DNA of 64,000 nt, from contig NC_007908.1 in assembly GCF_000013605.1 (NCBI RefSeq), forward strand, positions 1,550,001 through 1,614,000. The letters are read 5' to 3'. The position numbers were made by a program, and so were the translations under genes. The DNA is from Rhodoferax ferrireducens T118 (GTDB taxonomy: Bacteria; Pseudomonadota; Gammaproteobacteria; Burkholderiales; Burkholderiaceae_C). Every line of letters starts with the position of its first letter. Within the stretch, counting starts at the first letter, position 1. The notes below the pieces were generated by a model. The model worked only from the letters and a program-made list of their open reading frames with translations, made no database searches and was not told the origin of the DNA. This document shows, in pieces, positions 37,968-47,379 of the stretch.

Positions 37968-38016
37968 GCCAGCCCTTATTTCGTAAGCGCTGGTAGCTAC
38001 CAAATTTATAGTATAA
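37968..38016 (-). repeat. GGGGGCTAG-type dispersed repeat, copy I, at the dehydrogenase 3' end
   Basis: On the minus strand it reads GGTAGCTACCAGCGCTTACG and then AAGGGCTGG, a degenerate copy. The stop codon of the FAD dehydrogenase gene (38008-38006) lies inside it. Confidence 0.5.
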
Positions 38017-39430
38017 AGATTTTGCCCGGATTCATGATGTTCTTCGGATCCAGTGCTTTTTTGATGCTGCGCATCATGTCCACGGCGCCAGCGCCGGTCT
38101 CCGTCACCAGAAAATCCATTTTGTGCAGGCCCACGCCGTGCTCGCCACTGCAGGTGCCGTCCAGCGCCAGGGCACGTGCCACCAGGGCGTGGTTCAACTT
38201 TTCGGCGATGTTGCGTTCTTCGGGTTGCTTGGGATCGATCAGATAGCCAAAGTGGAAGTTGCCGTCGCCGACGTGGCCGACCAGAAAGTAAGGGATGCCA
38301 CTGGCGTCGGCCTCGGCCACCGAGTCCAGCAGGCAGTCGGCCAGGCGGGAAATCGGCACGCAAGTGTCGGTTGAAATGGCGCGGCAACCGGGCTTGGACT
38401 GGATGGCGGCAAAGTAGGCGTTGTGGCGCGCGGTCCACAGCCGGGTGCGCTCTTCGGGCGTGGTGGCCCATTCAAATGCGTGGCTGCCGGATTCGCTGGC
38501 AATCTCCTGCACCATTTCAGCCTGTTCTTTCACACTGGCGGGCGAGCCGTGAAACTCCATCAGCAGCAAGGGCTCTTCCCTCAGACCCAATTTGGCGTAG
38601 TTGTTGACCATGCGCACCGTGTTGGCGTCAATCAGTTCCACGCGCGCAATGGGAATGCCCATCTGGATGATCTGGATGGTGGTGCGTACCGCCGCCTCGA
38701 TGCTCGGAAACGAGCAGATCGCCGCCGAGATCGCCTCGGGCAGGGGATAGAGCTTGACGGTGACCTCGGTGATCACGCCCAGCGTGCCCTCACTGCCCAC
38801 CAGCAGGCGCGTCAGGTCATAGCCAGCCGCAGATTTCTTGGCGCGGGTACCGGTGTGGATGATCTCGCCTTGCGCCGTGACGACTTCCAGCGCCAGCACG
38901 TTTTCGCGCATGGTGCCGTAGCGCACGGCGTTGGTGCCGCTGGCGCGGGTGGCACTCATGCCGCCCAGGGTGGCGTCAGCGCCGGGGTCAATCGGGAAAA
39001 ACAGGCCGGTACTCTTGACTGCTTCATTGAGCTGCTTGCGCGTGACCCCCGCTTGCACCGTCACCGTCAGGTCTTCGGCGTTGATCGACAGCACCTGGTT
39101 CATGCGACCGACGTCAAGGCTGATGCCACCCTGTACAGCCAGCAAATGTCCTTCAAGCGAGGTGCCGACGCCAAAGGGAATGACCGGAACGCCATGGTCG
39201 CTGGCCATTTTCACGGTGAACGCGACATCGGCCGTGCTTTCGGCAAACACCACGGCCGCTGGCGGCGGTGCTTCAAAAGACGACTCATCGCGCCCGTGCT
39301 GCTCGCGCACCACCAAAGCGGTCGTGCAGCGCTCGGCAAAGCGTTTCTTCAGCGCGTCAATGAGGGCGGCGGGCACCGCGCGTTGCTGGATGTCTGCTTG
39401 CAGGGCTGAGCTCGTGGCGAGAGGGTTCAT
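38006..39430 (-). CDS. GlcD-type FAD-linked oxidase (D-lactate or glycolate dehydrogenase)
   Basis: The 474-residue enzyme has the vanillyl-alcohol-oxidase-type FAD fold: VPVIPFGVGTSLEGHLLAVQ, DPGADATLGGMSATRASGTN, and the C-terminal substrate domain with GHVGDGNFHF and CSGEHGVGLHK. It oxidises a D-2-hydroxy acid, most likely D-lactate, passing electrons to quinone or cytochrome c. No GlcE/GlcF subunits are adjacent, favouring a single-subunit D-lactate dehydrogenase. The end of the gene is a repeat that supplies the stop codon. The ATG at 39430 was preferred to a TTG four codons upstream. Confidence 0.88.
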   Translation of the reverse strand: MNPLATSSALQADIQQRAVPAALIDALKKRFAERCTTALVVREQHGRDESSFEAPPPAAVVFAESTADVAFTVKMASDHGVPVIPFGVGTSLEGHLLAVQGGISLDVGRMNQVLSINAEDLTVTVQAGVTRKQLNEAVKSTGLFFPIDPGADATLGGMSATRASGTNAVRYGTMRENVLALEVVTAQGEIIHTGTRAKKSAAGYDLTRLLVGSEGTLGVITEVTVKLYPLPEAISAAICSFPSIEAAVRTTIQIIQMGIPIARVELIDANTVRMVNNYAKLGLREEPLLLMEFHGSPASVKEQAEMVQEIASESGSHAFEWATTPEERTRLWTARHNAYFAAIQSKPGCRAISTDTCVPISRLADCLLDSVAEADASGIPYFLVGHVGDGNFHFGYLIDPKQPEERNIAEKLNHALVARALALDGTCSGEHGVGLHKMDFLVTETGAGAVDMMRSIKKALDPKNIMNPGKIFIL

Positions 39431-39543
39431 GGGTTCTTTCAATCAGTTGGTGGGGACAGAGCTTCGCTGCGCTATGGTCTGTCCCGCAAGGTTACCGGTT
39501 TGTATTTTGCTGCAACAATAGCTCAACTTCAGGAGTCATTTTT

Positions 39544-40122
39544 ATGGGACAAAGACTGACGCAAATTGCCACCCGCACCGGCGACAACGGCACCACCGGG
39601 CTGGGGGACAACACCCGCGTGTCAAAAGACAGCCTGCGTGTGCACGCCATGGGCGACGTGGATGAACTCAACTCCAACATTGGTGTGTTGCTGTGCGAAG
39701 CCATGCCGCAGGGTGTGCGCACCCTGTTGGTGGAAATCCAGCACCAGCTGTTCAACCTGGGTGGCGAGCTCTCCATCCCCGGTTTTGAGCTGCTCAAGCC
39801 CGAGGCGGTGCTGGCGCTCGATGCCGCGCTGGCCGAGCACAACGAAGCACTGCCACGGCTGCAGGAGTTCATCCTGCCTGCGGGTACGCGCGCGGCCTCC
39901 CTGGCCCATGTGTGCCGCACGGTGGCGCGCCGCGCCGAGCGCGCGGTGGTGGCGCTCGAAGGGCAGGAGAGCCTGAAAGACACGCCGCGCCAGTACCTCA
40001 ACCGCTTGAGCGACCTGATGTTTGTGCTGGCCCGCGTGCTCAACCGCTATCGCACCGATGGCAGCGTCGGCGATGACGTGTACTGGAAGAGCGAAAAGCT
40101 GGCGCGAGCGTCTGCCGATTGA
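39544..40122 (+). CDS. PduO-type cob(I)alamin adenosyltransferase
   Basis: The 192-residue protein has the ATR family N-terminus IATRTGDNGTTGLGDNTRVS, the HAMGDVDELNSNIGVL motif, PAGTRAASLAHVCRTVARRAER and the C-terminal YLNRLSDLMFVLAR. It transfers the adenosyl group of ATP to cob(I)alamin to make coenzyme B12. It is divergent from the dehydrogenase gene, and no cobalamin riboswitch is seen in the short upstream region. Confidence 0.93.
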   Translation: MGQRLTQIATRTGDNGTTGLGDNTRVSKDSLRVHAMGDVDELNSNIGVLLCEAMPQGVRTLLVEIQHQLFNLGGELSIPGFELLKPEAVLALDAALAEHNEALPRLQEFILPAGTRAASLAHVCRTVARRAERAVVALEGQESLKDTPRQYLNRLSDLMFVLARVLNRYRTDGSVGDDVYWKSEKLARASAD

Positions 40123-40183
40123 ATGGGGGCTTAAGCTGATTCGCGCGTATTCTTCATCTTCAGATTCTTGAGCAGGAATAGCC

Positions 40184-41293
40184 ATGACAAACTCAATCCG
40201 GCGTATTGCCGTTAACACCGGCGGCGGTGACGCCCCCGGCCTCAACGCCGTCATCCAGTCGGTGATGATTGCCGCTGCCAACCGGGGCTGGGAGTGCTAC
40301 GGCATCCGTGATGGTTTTAATGGCATCTTGTTTCCAGAGCGCTACCCGCAAGGCGGCGTGGTCCGGCTGACACGCGACAAGGTGCGCGGCATCGGGCATC
40401 TGGGGGGCACCATCCTGGGCACCACCAACAAAGGTGACCCTCTGCATTTTCCGATCACACTGCCCGACGGGAGTACGCGGGAGATTGACCGCTCGGACGA
40501 AATTTTGACCTATTTCGCCACCCACCAGATTGACGCGTTGGTGGCTATCGGCGGCGACGGCTCACTCACCATTGCGAATGCACTGCACCAGAAAGGCCTG
40601 CGTGTGGTGGGCGTGCCCAAGACCATCGACAACGACCTGGACAAGACCTTTACCACCTTCGGTTTTGACACGGCGGTGGGCTTTGCCACCGAGTGCTTGG
40701 ACCGCCTGCACAGTACGGCCGAGAGCCACCAGCGCGTGATGGTGGTCGAAGTGATGGGGCGCTATGCCGGCTGGATCGCCCTGCACTCGGGCATTGCGGG
40801 CAATGCGCACGTCATTTTGATGCCCGAGATCAGCTTCGATCTGGAGCAGGTGGCGGCCAAGATTCGCGCGCGTGACGCCGAAGGGCGGCTGTATTCCATT
40901 GTGCTGGTGGCCGAAGGGGCGCAGCCGGGCGACGGACACCGCGAGTTGGCGGCCCCGGCCGAGGCGGGCCATGCCGAGCGTCTGGGTGGTATTGGCGAGC
41001 GTGTCGGCCGGGCGCTGGCCGAGCGCACCGGCAAAGACACGCGTGTGGTGGTGCTGGGGCATTTGCTGCGCGGTGGCAGCCCGACCGCCTTCGACCGGCT
41101 GGCGGCCCTGCGTTTTGGTGCGGCAGCGGTGCGCGCGCTGGACGAAGGGCAGTCCGGCATCATGGTGTCTCTGGGCTTGACCGGCGTCGATTACGTCGCG
41201 CTGGAAGAAGTGGCGGGCCACATGAAGGCGGTGCCGCTGGACAGTGACACGCTACAAACCGGACGTGATCTGGGGATTTGTTTTGGCGATTGA
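40184..41293 (+). CDS. pfkA: 6-phosphofructokinase with mixed ATP/PPi donor-site signature
   Basis: The 369-residue protein belongs to the phosphofructokinase A family: NTGGGDAPGLNAVIQ at the start, IGGDGSLTIANAL at 122-134 and VPKTIDNDLDKTF at 144-156. At the two positions that usually tell donors apart it has Gly126 (as in ATP enzymes) and Lys146 (as in pyrophosphate enzymes). Known G/K combinations in actinobacterial members are ATP-dependent, but the nearby pyrophosphatase genes keep the question open. It phosphorylates fructose 6-phosphate in glycolysis. Confidence 0.9.
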   Translation: MTNSIRRIAVNTGGGDAPGLNAVIQSVMIAAANRGWECYGIRDGFNGILFPERYPQGGVVRLTRDKVRGIGHLGGTILGTTNKGDPLHFPITLPDGSTREIDRSDEILTYFATHQIDALVAIGGDGSLTIANALHQKGLRVVGVPKTIDNDLDKTFTTFGFDTAVGFATECLDRLHSTAESHQRVMVVEVMGRYAGWIALHSGIAGNAHVILMPEISFDLEQVAAKIRARDAEGRLYSIVLVAEGAQPGDGHRELAAPAEAGHAERLGGIGERVGRALAERTGKDTRVVVLGHLLRGGSPTAFDRLAALRFGAAAVRALDEGQSGIMVSLGLTGVDYVALEEVAGHMKAVPLDSDTLQTGRDLGICFGD

Positions 41294-41353
41294 ACCACGC
41301 GCGATGACGGGTTGCCGCTGAAAGATCACACGGTTCTGCTGGCGCTTGCAAAC

Positions 41354-41418
41354 ACAATTAGCTATCAAATATATAGCTATATGTGCTTATATTACGGGGG
41401 CTAGAGCGCTATTTTGTT
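41354..41418 (+). repeat. GGGGGCTAG-type dispersed repeat, copy F
   Basis: Intergenic copy between the convergent phosphofructokinase and chemoreceptor genes. It reads TAGCTATCAAATATATAGC, then TGTGCTTATATTACGGGGGC and TAGAGCGCTATTTTG. It is the most complete copy in the window. Confidence 0.8.
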
Positions 41419-41449
41419 TGAAAATACGCAGCCACCTGGGTTCCTGTGA

Positions 41450-43063
41450 TCATCTGAGTAAAGCACGAGGCGAGCCTTCACGCAAGGCCTGTGGCGGCGC
41501 GACACGCTGACCGTCATCGGTGCCGAGCTTGAAAACAGCGACCACTTGCACCAGGTCCTGCGCCTGGGTTCTGAGGCTGCTCGCCGCCGCCGCCATCTCT
41601 TCGACCAGTGCAGCATTTTGCTGTGTCACCTGATCCATTTGGTTCACCGCCTCGCCCACTTGCGACACGCCGGCACTCTGCTGATGGCTGGCTGCACTGA
41701 TCTCGCTCATGATGTCGGTGACTCGCCGGATGGCGCTGACCACCTCGGTCATGGTGGCTCCAGCCTGGTCGACCAAAGTGGAGCCCTGCTCGACCCGCTC
41801 GACACTGGCATTGATCAAGGACTTGATCTCTTTGGCCGCATCGGCCGAGCGCCCGGCCAGGCTGCGCACTTCGCTTGCCACCACGGCAAAACCGCGACCC
41901 TGCTCACCGGCGCGGGCGGCTTCCACGGCAGCGTTGAGCGCCAGGATGTTGGTTTGAAAGGCGATGCCGTCAATGACGCTGATGATGTCCGAGATTTTTT
42001 TCGACGCGTCGTTAATGCCTTTCATGGTCTGCACCACTTGCGCCACGACCTGACCTCCTGTGACCGCCACGGTAGATGCATTCATGGCGAGCTGGTTGGC
42101 CTGGGCGGCGCTGTCGGCGTTGTGCTTGACGTTGGAGTTGAGCTCTTCCATCGACGCGGTGGTTTCTTCCAGTGAACTGGCCTGGGATTCCGTGCGCGCC
42201 GACAGGTCATGGTTGCCCTGCGCAATCTCGGCGCTGGCGCTGGAGACGCTTTGGGCTCCCTGGAGCACCTTGCAGACAACTTGCACCAAGCCGGTTTGCA
42301 TCTCCTTGAGCGCCTGCAGCAATTGTGAAATTTCGTTTTTGCCGCTGGCGTCAAACTGCATGCTCAGGTCGCCTGCCGCCACACCGCGAGCGAGTTGCAC
42401 CGCTTGCAGGATCGGACGGGTAATGGAGCGAATAATCCAGACCGCCAGCAAGATACCCACCGCCAAAGCAATCACCAGCGTGGCACCAATTACCAGCGGC
42501 ATGCTCGCCGCCGCCGTCTGTGTAGCGGCCGTGGACTGATCGAGCAGTGTGTTCTGGTACTTGAGCAAGCCGTCGAGCGCTTCAAAATAGGCCTGTTGTG
42601 CCGGGCGCACTTTGTCTAGCAGCATGGCCTTGGCCTCAAACACCTGTCCGCCAGCGGCCAGGTCCATGGTCTCGGCCTCCAGCGGATCGTATTGACTGCG
42701 GGTCGCTGTCACTTTGGCCAGCACGGCCCTGCCTTGGGCCTCGGTAATCTGTGTGTCCAGCTGTTTGAGCCGCTCACCGATGCGGGCACGGGCGGCCGGG
42801 ATACGGGCGCCTTCCTTGGTGATCTTGTCCGTGTCGCTCAGGATGATCATGTTGCGCAGCGCATCGGCGATCAAGGTGACGTCGCCCTTGATGTCGTTGA
42901 TCAAGACGATTTTTGGGATGCGTTCCGCAATGACCTGGGCAAACAGCTGGTTCATCATGCTGACCTTGAACTGCGCGACTGCGCCCATAAAGGCAATCAA
43001 CAAACCCAATGTGCCAAACCCGAGAATGAGCCGAGTAGCAATTTTCATATTGTCGAGTTTCAT
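41450..43063 (-). CDS. methyl-accepting chemotaxis protein
   Basis: The 537-residue chemoreceptor starts MKLDNMKIATRLILGFGTLG with a first membrane helix at about 11-32. A periplasmic four-helix-bundle sensor (about 33-190), a second helix (about 192-215), a HAMP domain and a signalling domain follow. The hairpin tip QTNILALNAAVEAARAGEQG is intact. A methylation-helix pattern and the final LRTQAQDLVQVVAVF are typical. The C-terminal tail has no NWETF-like pentapeptide. A GGAG site precedes the ATG. Confidence 0.93.
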   Translation of the reverse strand: MKLDNMKIATRLILGFGTLGLLIAFMGAVAQFKVSMMNQLFAQVIAERIPKIVLINDIKGDVTLIADALRNMIILSDTDKITKEGARIPAARARIGERLKQLDTQITEAQGRAVLAKVTATRSQYDPLEAETMDLAAGGQVFEAKAMLLDKVRPAQQAYFEALDGLLKYQNTLLDQSTAATQTAAASMPLVIGATLVIALAVGILLAVWIIRSITRPILQAVQLARGVAAGDLSMQFDASGKNEISQLLQALKEMQTGLVQVVCKVLQGAQSVSSASAEIAQGNHDLSARTESQASSLEETTASMEELNSNVKHNADSAAQANQLAMNASTVAVTGGQVVAQVVQTMKGINDASKKISDIISVIDGIAFQTNILALNAAVEAARAGEQGRGFAVVASEVRSLAGRSADAAKEIKSLINASVERVEQGSTLVDQAGATMTEVVSAIRRVTDIMSEISAASHQQSAGVSQVGEAVNQMDQVTQQNAALVEEMAAAASSLRTQAQDLVQVVAVFKLGTDDGQRVAPPQALREGSPRALLR

Positions 43064-43202
43064 TCTTCGTCTCCTGAAAAACCAACTGCTGTTGACGTGA
43101 TACCTTGATTGACGCGCAAGGGTACAGCAAAAAAAAACGGGCAGCGGCCAGGCGCAAAGCCTGAACGTGCCCGTTGACACTCGATCACTTGTTCAAGTCA
43201 AG

Positions 43203-44486
43203 CTACATCATTCCCAGCATGCGTGGGAACCAGGTTGACAAGGGCGGCCAGTAGGTCACCAGCACCAGGAAGCCCAGCATCGCCAGCAGCCACGGCCAGA
43301 CCGCCACCGTCAGCTCGGTAATCCCCATCTTGGTGATGCCGGAGGCCACATACAGGTTCAGGCCCACCGGCGGGTGGCACATGCCCACTTCCATGTTCAC
43401 CACCATGATGATGCCAAAGTGCACCGGGTCAATGCCCAGCTTCATCGCCACCGGGAACAAGATCGGCGCGAAGATCAGCACTATGCTGGAGGGCTCCATG
43501 AAGTTGCCCGCCAGCAGCAGCATCACGTTCACGGCCAGCAAGAAGGTCACCATGCCCAGGCCGTTGCCCAGCATCCAGTCGGCCAGCGCCTGCGGAATGT
43601 TCTCATTGGTCATAATGAACGAGAACAGCACGGCGTTGGTGATGATGTAGAGCAGCATCGCCGACATGTTGGCCGAGTTGAGCAACACTTTGGGCACGTC
43701 CTTGAGCCTCATGTCTTTGTAGACAAACACCGCCACCACAAACGCATAGACCGCGCTCATGGCCGCCGCTTCAGTCGGCGTGAACATGCCGGTGTAAATG
43801 CCGCCCATCACGATCACGATCAGCAGCAAGCCCCAGGCCGAGGTCTTGAAAGCCTTGAAGCGCTCGGCCCAGGTTGCCTTGGGCAGACGCGGGTAGTTGA
43901 ACTTCTTGGCCCGATACCAGGTGACCCCGCCCAACACGCAGGCCAGTGCGATGCCAGGTACCACGCCGGCCATGAACAGCGCGCCAACCGAGGTGTTGGT
44001 CGCCACCGAATACATGACCATCACGATCGAAGGCGGAATCAGAATGCCCAGCGCGCCGGAAGTGGTGATGACGCCGGCACCGAAGCTTTTCGGAAAACCC
44101 GCTTTGGTCATGGCCGGCAGCAAGATCGAGCCGATCGCCACCACCGTGGCGGGCGAGGAACCCGACACCGCCGCAAACAGGGCACAAGCCATCACACCGG
44201 CCAGGCCCAGGCCTCCATACCAGTGGCCGACCATGCTGGAGGCAAAGTTGATCATGCGCTTGGCCACGCCGCCGTGGGTCAAAAAGTTACCCGCCAGGAT
44301 GAAGAACGGGATCGCCATGATCTCGAACTTTTCAATGCCGGTAAAGAGCTTGAGCGCCACCGACTCCAGCGGCACATGGGTAAAGCCAAACAAAAAGGTC
44401 AGAACGGTCAAGCCGAGTGAAATCGAGATTGGCATGCCGGTGAGCATGAGCACCAGCAAGAGGACAAAAATAATGGCGGCATTCAT
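43203..44486 (-). CDS. dctM: TRAP dicarboxylate transporter, large permease
   Basis: The 427-residue protein is a DctM-type permease with about 12 membrane helices: LVLMLTGMPISISLGLTVLT at the start, GSSPATVVAIGSILLPAM, and the later NMEVGMCHPPVGLNLYVASG, a strong family motif. It carries the transport path for C4-dicarboxylates, driven by the sodium or proton gradient. The ATG overlaps the dctQ stop by four bases. Confidence 0.94.
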   Translation of the reverse strand: MNAAIIFVLLLVLMLTGMPISISLGLTVLTFLFGFTHVPLESVALKLFTGIEKFEIMAIPFFILAGNFLTHGGVAKRMINFASSMVGHWYGGLGLAGVMACALFAAVSGSSPATVVAIGSILLPAMTKAGFPKSFGAGVITTSGALGILIPPSIVMVMYSVATNTSVGALFMAGVVPGIALACVLGGVTWYRAKKFNYPRLPKATWAERFKAFKTSAWGLLLIVIVMGGIYTGMFTPTEAAAMSAVYAFVVAVFVYKDMRLKDVPKVLLNSANMSAMLLYIITNAVLFSFIMTNENIPQALADWMLGNGLGMVTFLLAVNVMLLLAGNFMEPSSIVLIFAPILFPVAMKLGIDPVHFGIIMVVNMEVGMCHPPVGLNLYVASGITKMGITELTVAVWPWLLAMLGFLVLVTYWPPLSTWFPRMLGMM

Positions 44487-45157
44487 TTCGAATCCCCTTC
44501 TTTGTTCTGCAAATCAGAAGGGTGCAGGTTGTCATCCATGGCAAGCGGGTTGAAGTCGACCGGGGGTGTTTCGGCTTCCAGACCCTCGACATGGCCGTGG
44601 TCGTGGTGCGGCAGTTCGCCGGTTTTAAGAAAATTGACCATGACCTGCAAAAACCGGAAACACATCAGGCTGGTTCCCAGCGGCACGGCGCTGTAAACCA
44701 TCCAGGTTGGCATCTCCAGGTCCGGCGTAGTGGGACCTTCGGGTATGCCTTCTACGGACAAACCCAACAGGTTGAACCAGGCATGGTGCGCGCCGTTGTC
44801 CCAGACAAAAGTGGCACCCAGGGTGGCCACAATGCCGGTAAACAGGGCGCCCGCACACAGCCCGAAGACGATGAATTTGCTCTTCATCTTGTCTTGCATG
44901 CGGTTGATCAGCACGTCCACCCCGACGTGAATGCCGGTGCGCACGCCATAGGCGGCGCCAAACTTGGCCATCCAGACAAACATGATGATGGTCAGCTCCT
45001 GCGCCCAGCTCAAGGAGAGGGACAAGAGCCAGTCTTGCACGCCGGGTATCGGCAGGCCAGCGGCGTAGCGGTGTACCACCGCCACAAAGATGATCAGCGT
45101 CGCAGCGCCCATCAGGAAGGTGACCAGCCACTCTTCCAGGTGATCAAGAAATTTCAT
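44483..45157 (-). CDS. dctQ: TRAP dicarboxylate transporter, small permease
   Basis: The 224-residue protein has the four membrane helices of DctQ: FLMGAATLIIFVAVVHRY, then LSLSWAQELTIIMFVWMAKFG with the conserved WA.EL pattern, and FVVFGLCAG-like segments. It joins the membrane complex with DctM. The C-terminal tail of about 40 residues is acidic and cytoplasmic. It lies between dctP and dctM in one operon. Confidence 0.92.
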   Translation of the reverse strand: MKFLDHLEEWLVTFLMGAATLIIFVAVVHRYAAGLPIPGVQDWLLSLSLSWAQELTIIMFVWMAKFGAAYGVRTGIHVGVDVLINRMQDKMKSKFIVFGLCAGALFTGIVATLGATFVWDNGAHHAWFNLLGLSVEGIPEGPTTPDLEMPTWMVYSAVPLGTSLMCFRFLQVMVNFLKTGELPHHDHGHVEGLEAETPPVDFNPLAMDDNLHPSDLQNKEGDSK

Positions 45158-45209
45158 GGTTTGAGCTCCGACGCCTTGTCATCAATGTTGCGGTGAACGT
45201 CAAATCAGC

Positions 45210-46205
45210 TTAGAGCTTGGCCGGGTCAAAGCCAGTGGCTTTGTAGATTTGTTGCAGCGTGTCCTTGCCAACGCGATCGGCCATTTTGGTGTGCACCGGG
45301 GCCATGGCTTTCTTCAGGGCCAGGCGCTCTTCTTTGGTGGGCACGTAAACGGTGGTTTTGCCGCTCTTCTTCACGCCGTCAAGTGCCTTGTCGTTTTCTT
45401 CCTGGGCAATCTGGTTGGCATAAACGGTGGCTTCTTTCATCGCCTGTTCCAGCTCGCCGCGAATGTCAGCGGGCAGGCCGTCCCAGAACTTCTTGTTCAC
45501 GATCACTGCATAGCCAAGGTAGCCATGATTGGTGATCGAGAGATGCTTCTGCACTTCATGCATTTTTTGCGTATAGAAGTTCGAGATCGGGTTTTCTGTG
45601 CCATCGACCACGCCGGTTTGCAGCGCTTGATAAACCTCTGAGAATGCCATCACCTGCGGAATGCCGCCGACCGAGCGAATTTCTTCTTCCAGCACCTTGG
45701 AAGACTGAATGCGGAATTTTTTGCCCTTGAAGTCAGCTGGTGTTTTGAGCGGTGTGTTGGCCGAGAAAGCCTTGAAACCGTTGTCCCAGAACGCCAGGCC
45801 ATGAATGCCTCTGGCGTCGAGCTTGGCCAGCAAACCAGCACCGACCGGGCCTTGAGTGATCTTGTGCAAATCGGCCGTGTCATCAAAGATGAAAGGCAGG
45901 TCAAAAGCTTCAAACTCTTTCACTCCCAATGGGCCAAACTTGGCGAGTGAAGGCGCGAGCATTTGCACTGAGCCGATTTGCAGCGCTTCCATTTCTTCCT
46001 TGTCTTTGTACAAGGCGCTGTTGGCATAGACCTCGACCTTGACCTTGCCTTTGGTCAGCTCGCCCGCCTTTTTGGCGAAGAACAAAGCTGCCTGGCCCTT
46101 GGGTGTATCGACCGCAACGACGTGGCTGAACTTGATGACGGTCTGGGCACTTGCGCTCAAACCGATGGCCAGCAAAGCACTGGCAAGGACCAATTTCAAT
46201 TTCAT
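45210..46205 (-). CDS. dctP: TRAP dicarboxylate-binding protein
   Basis: The 331-residue periplasmic protein has a signal peptide (1-20, ending LSASA). Its binding fold shows IKFSHVVAVDTPKGQAALFF, DLPFIFDDTADLHKI, GLAFWDNGFKAFSANTPLKT and the carboxylate-binding segment KKFRIQSSKVLEEE. VVDGTENPISNFYTQKMHEV is the family core. It captures C4-dicarboxylates such as succinate or malate. It is the first gene of dctP-dctQ-dctM if the upstream paralogue is transcribed separately. Confidence 0.94.
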   Translation of the reverse strand: MKLKLVLASALLAIGLSASAQTVIKFSHVVAVDTPKGQAALFFAKKAGELTKGKVKVEVYANSALYKDKEEMEALQIGSVQMLAPSLAKFGPLGVKEFEAFDLPFIFDDTADLHKITQGPVGAGLLAKLDARGIHGLAFWDNGFKAFSANTPLKTPADFKGKKFRIQSSKVLEEEIRSVGGIPQVMAFSEVYQALQTGVVDGTENPISNFYTQKMHEVQKHLSITNHGYLGYAVIVNKKFWDGLPADIRGELEQAMKEATVYANQIAQEENDKALDGVKKSGKTTVYVPTKEERLALKKAMAPVHTKMADRVGKDTLQQIYKATGFDPAKL

Positions 46206-46297
46206 GAATGTCTCCTGAATAATAAAAAAACAACACTAACCAGTGAAGATTAACGCCCGCCCGAGGGTAGGGCAACTGTGGCATTCAACAGCTAGGG

Positions 46298-47344
46298 TTA
46301 ACCCGATAGTCGCTGTTTCAGGGCATTGCGCAGGTCGTCCATCCATTGCAGACCAATACGGTTGGCCAGTGCCTGATGCACGGGTTCAACCGCACGTGCC
46401 AGGCGCGCGCGCTGGCCATCGGTCAGGGTGTGGATGCGGGTGGTGCCCGCTGCACGCAGGGCCGCCAGGGCCTTGTCGTTTTGGGTGTCGGCAATCAGGT
46501 TGCCAAAAGCGAGCGCCTCGCGCAGAGCCTGCCCGATCAGCGCGCGGTCGCTTTCGGACAGACTCATCCAAAAGCGCTGATTGGTCACCACCGCATAACC
46601 CAGATAGCCATGCTCGGTCAGGCTCAGGTCGGTTTGCACTTCGTGCATGCGTTGGGTCCAGAAGTTGGACACCGGGTTTTCCGTGCCGTCCACGACCCCG
46701 CTGGCCAGTGCGCGCCGGGTTTCACTGAACGGGAGCGTGACCGGATGCGCGCCCAGGGCACGCATCTGTGCTGCAATCACGCGCGAGGCCTGCACGCGCA
46801 TGCGCAAACCGACAAAATCGGCCGGAGCCAGCAAGGGGCGGTTGGCGCTCATTTGCTTGAAGCCGTTGTCAAAGTAACCCAGACCCACCAGGCCCTGTTG
46901 GCTTAGACGCGCCAGCAACCGTTTCCCAAGCGGACCTTGGGTGATCCGCCGCACATCAGCCACTTCGTCAAACAGGAACGGCAAGTCAAACAGCTCGAAT
47001 TCCGGGAAACCGATGCGGCCAAACTTGGACAGCGAGGGGGCCAGCAAGTCCACCGCACCGAGTTGCAAGGCCTGCATCTCGTCGTGGTCGCCGTAGAGCT
47101 GAGCATCGGGGTAGATCACTACCTGAATGCGTCCGCCAGAGCGCTGCTCCAGCAGCAGCTTGAAGCGGTTGGCCGCCAACCCTTTAGGCGTTTCCTCAGC
47201 CACCACGTGCGAAAACCGCAGCATGATGCCATGGGCTGGTGCCGCCTTCAGGGCGCCCGATGCCAGCGCGGTGGCGGCCAGCCCGCGCAGCCACTGACGG
47301 CGATCAGCGCGGGGTAAGCAGGCGGAAAATACAGGAGGCGACAT
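46298..47344 (-). CDS. second TRAP dicarboxylate-binding protein, dctP paralogue
   Basis: The 348-residue protein has a twin-arginine-like signal (DRRQWLRGLAATALASGA) and closely parallels the neighbouring dctP: LRFSHVVAEETPKGLAANRF, DLPFLFDEVADVRRI, GYFDNGFKQMSANRPLLAPA and the ligand segment LRMRVQASRVIA. VVDGTENPVSNFWTQRMHEV is conserved. Both lie on the same strand, separated by 92 bases, so this looks like a tandem duplication. It may bind another acid or serve as a sensor partner for the divergent kinase gene. Confidence 0.9.
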   Translation of the reverse strand: MSPPVFSACLPRADRRQWLRGLAATALASGALKAAPAHGIMLRFSHVVAEETPKGLAANRFKLLLEQRSGGRIQVVIYPDAQLYGDHDEMQALQLGAVDLLAPSLSKFGRIGFPEFELFDLPFLFDEVADVRRITQGPLGKRLLARLSQQGLVGLGYFDNGFKQMSANRPLLAPADFVGLRMRVQASRVIAAQMRALGAHPVTLPFSETRRALASGVVDGTENPVSNFWTQRMHEVQTDLSLTEHGYLGYAVVTNQRFWMSLSESDRALIGQALREALAFGNLIADTQNDKALAALRAAGTTRIHTLTDGQRARLARAVEPVHQALANRIGLQWMDDLRNALKQRLSG

Positions 47345-47379
47345 GCTGGCTATTATGCGAGGACTTGTTGGAAAAACTC

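Noticed and set aside
38423..39409. Long frames opposite the FAD dehydrogenase
   Set aside because: Antisense shadow of a clear enzyme gene, with Arg/His-rich composition and no motif.
39431..39543. Possible cobalamin riboswitch upstream of the adenosyltransferase gene
   Set aside because: The intergenic gap is too short and no B12-box-like pattern was seen.
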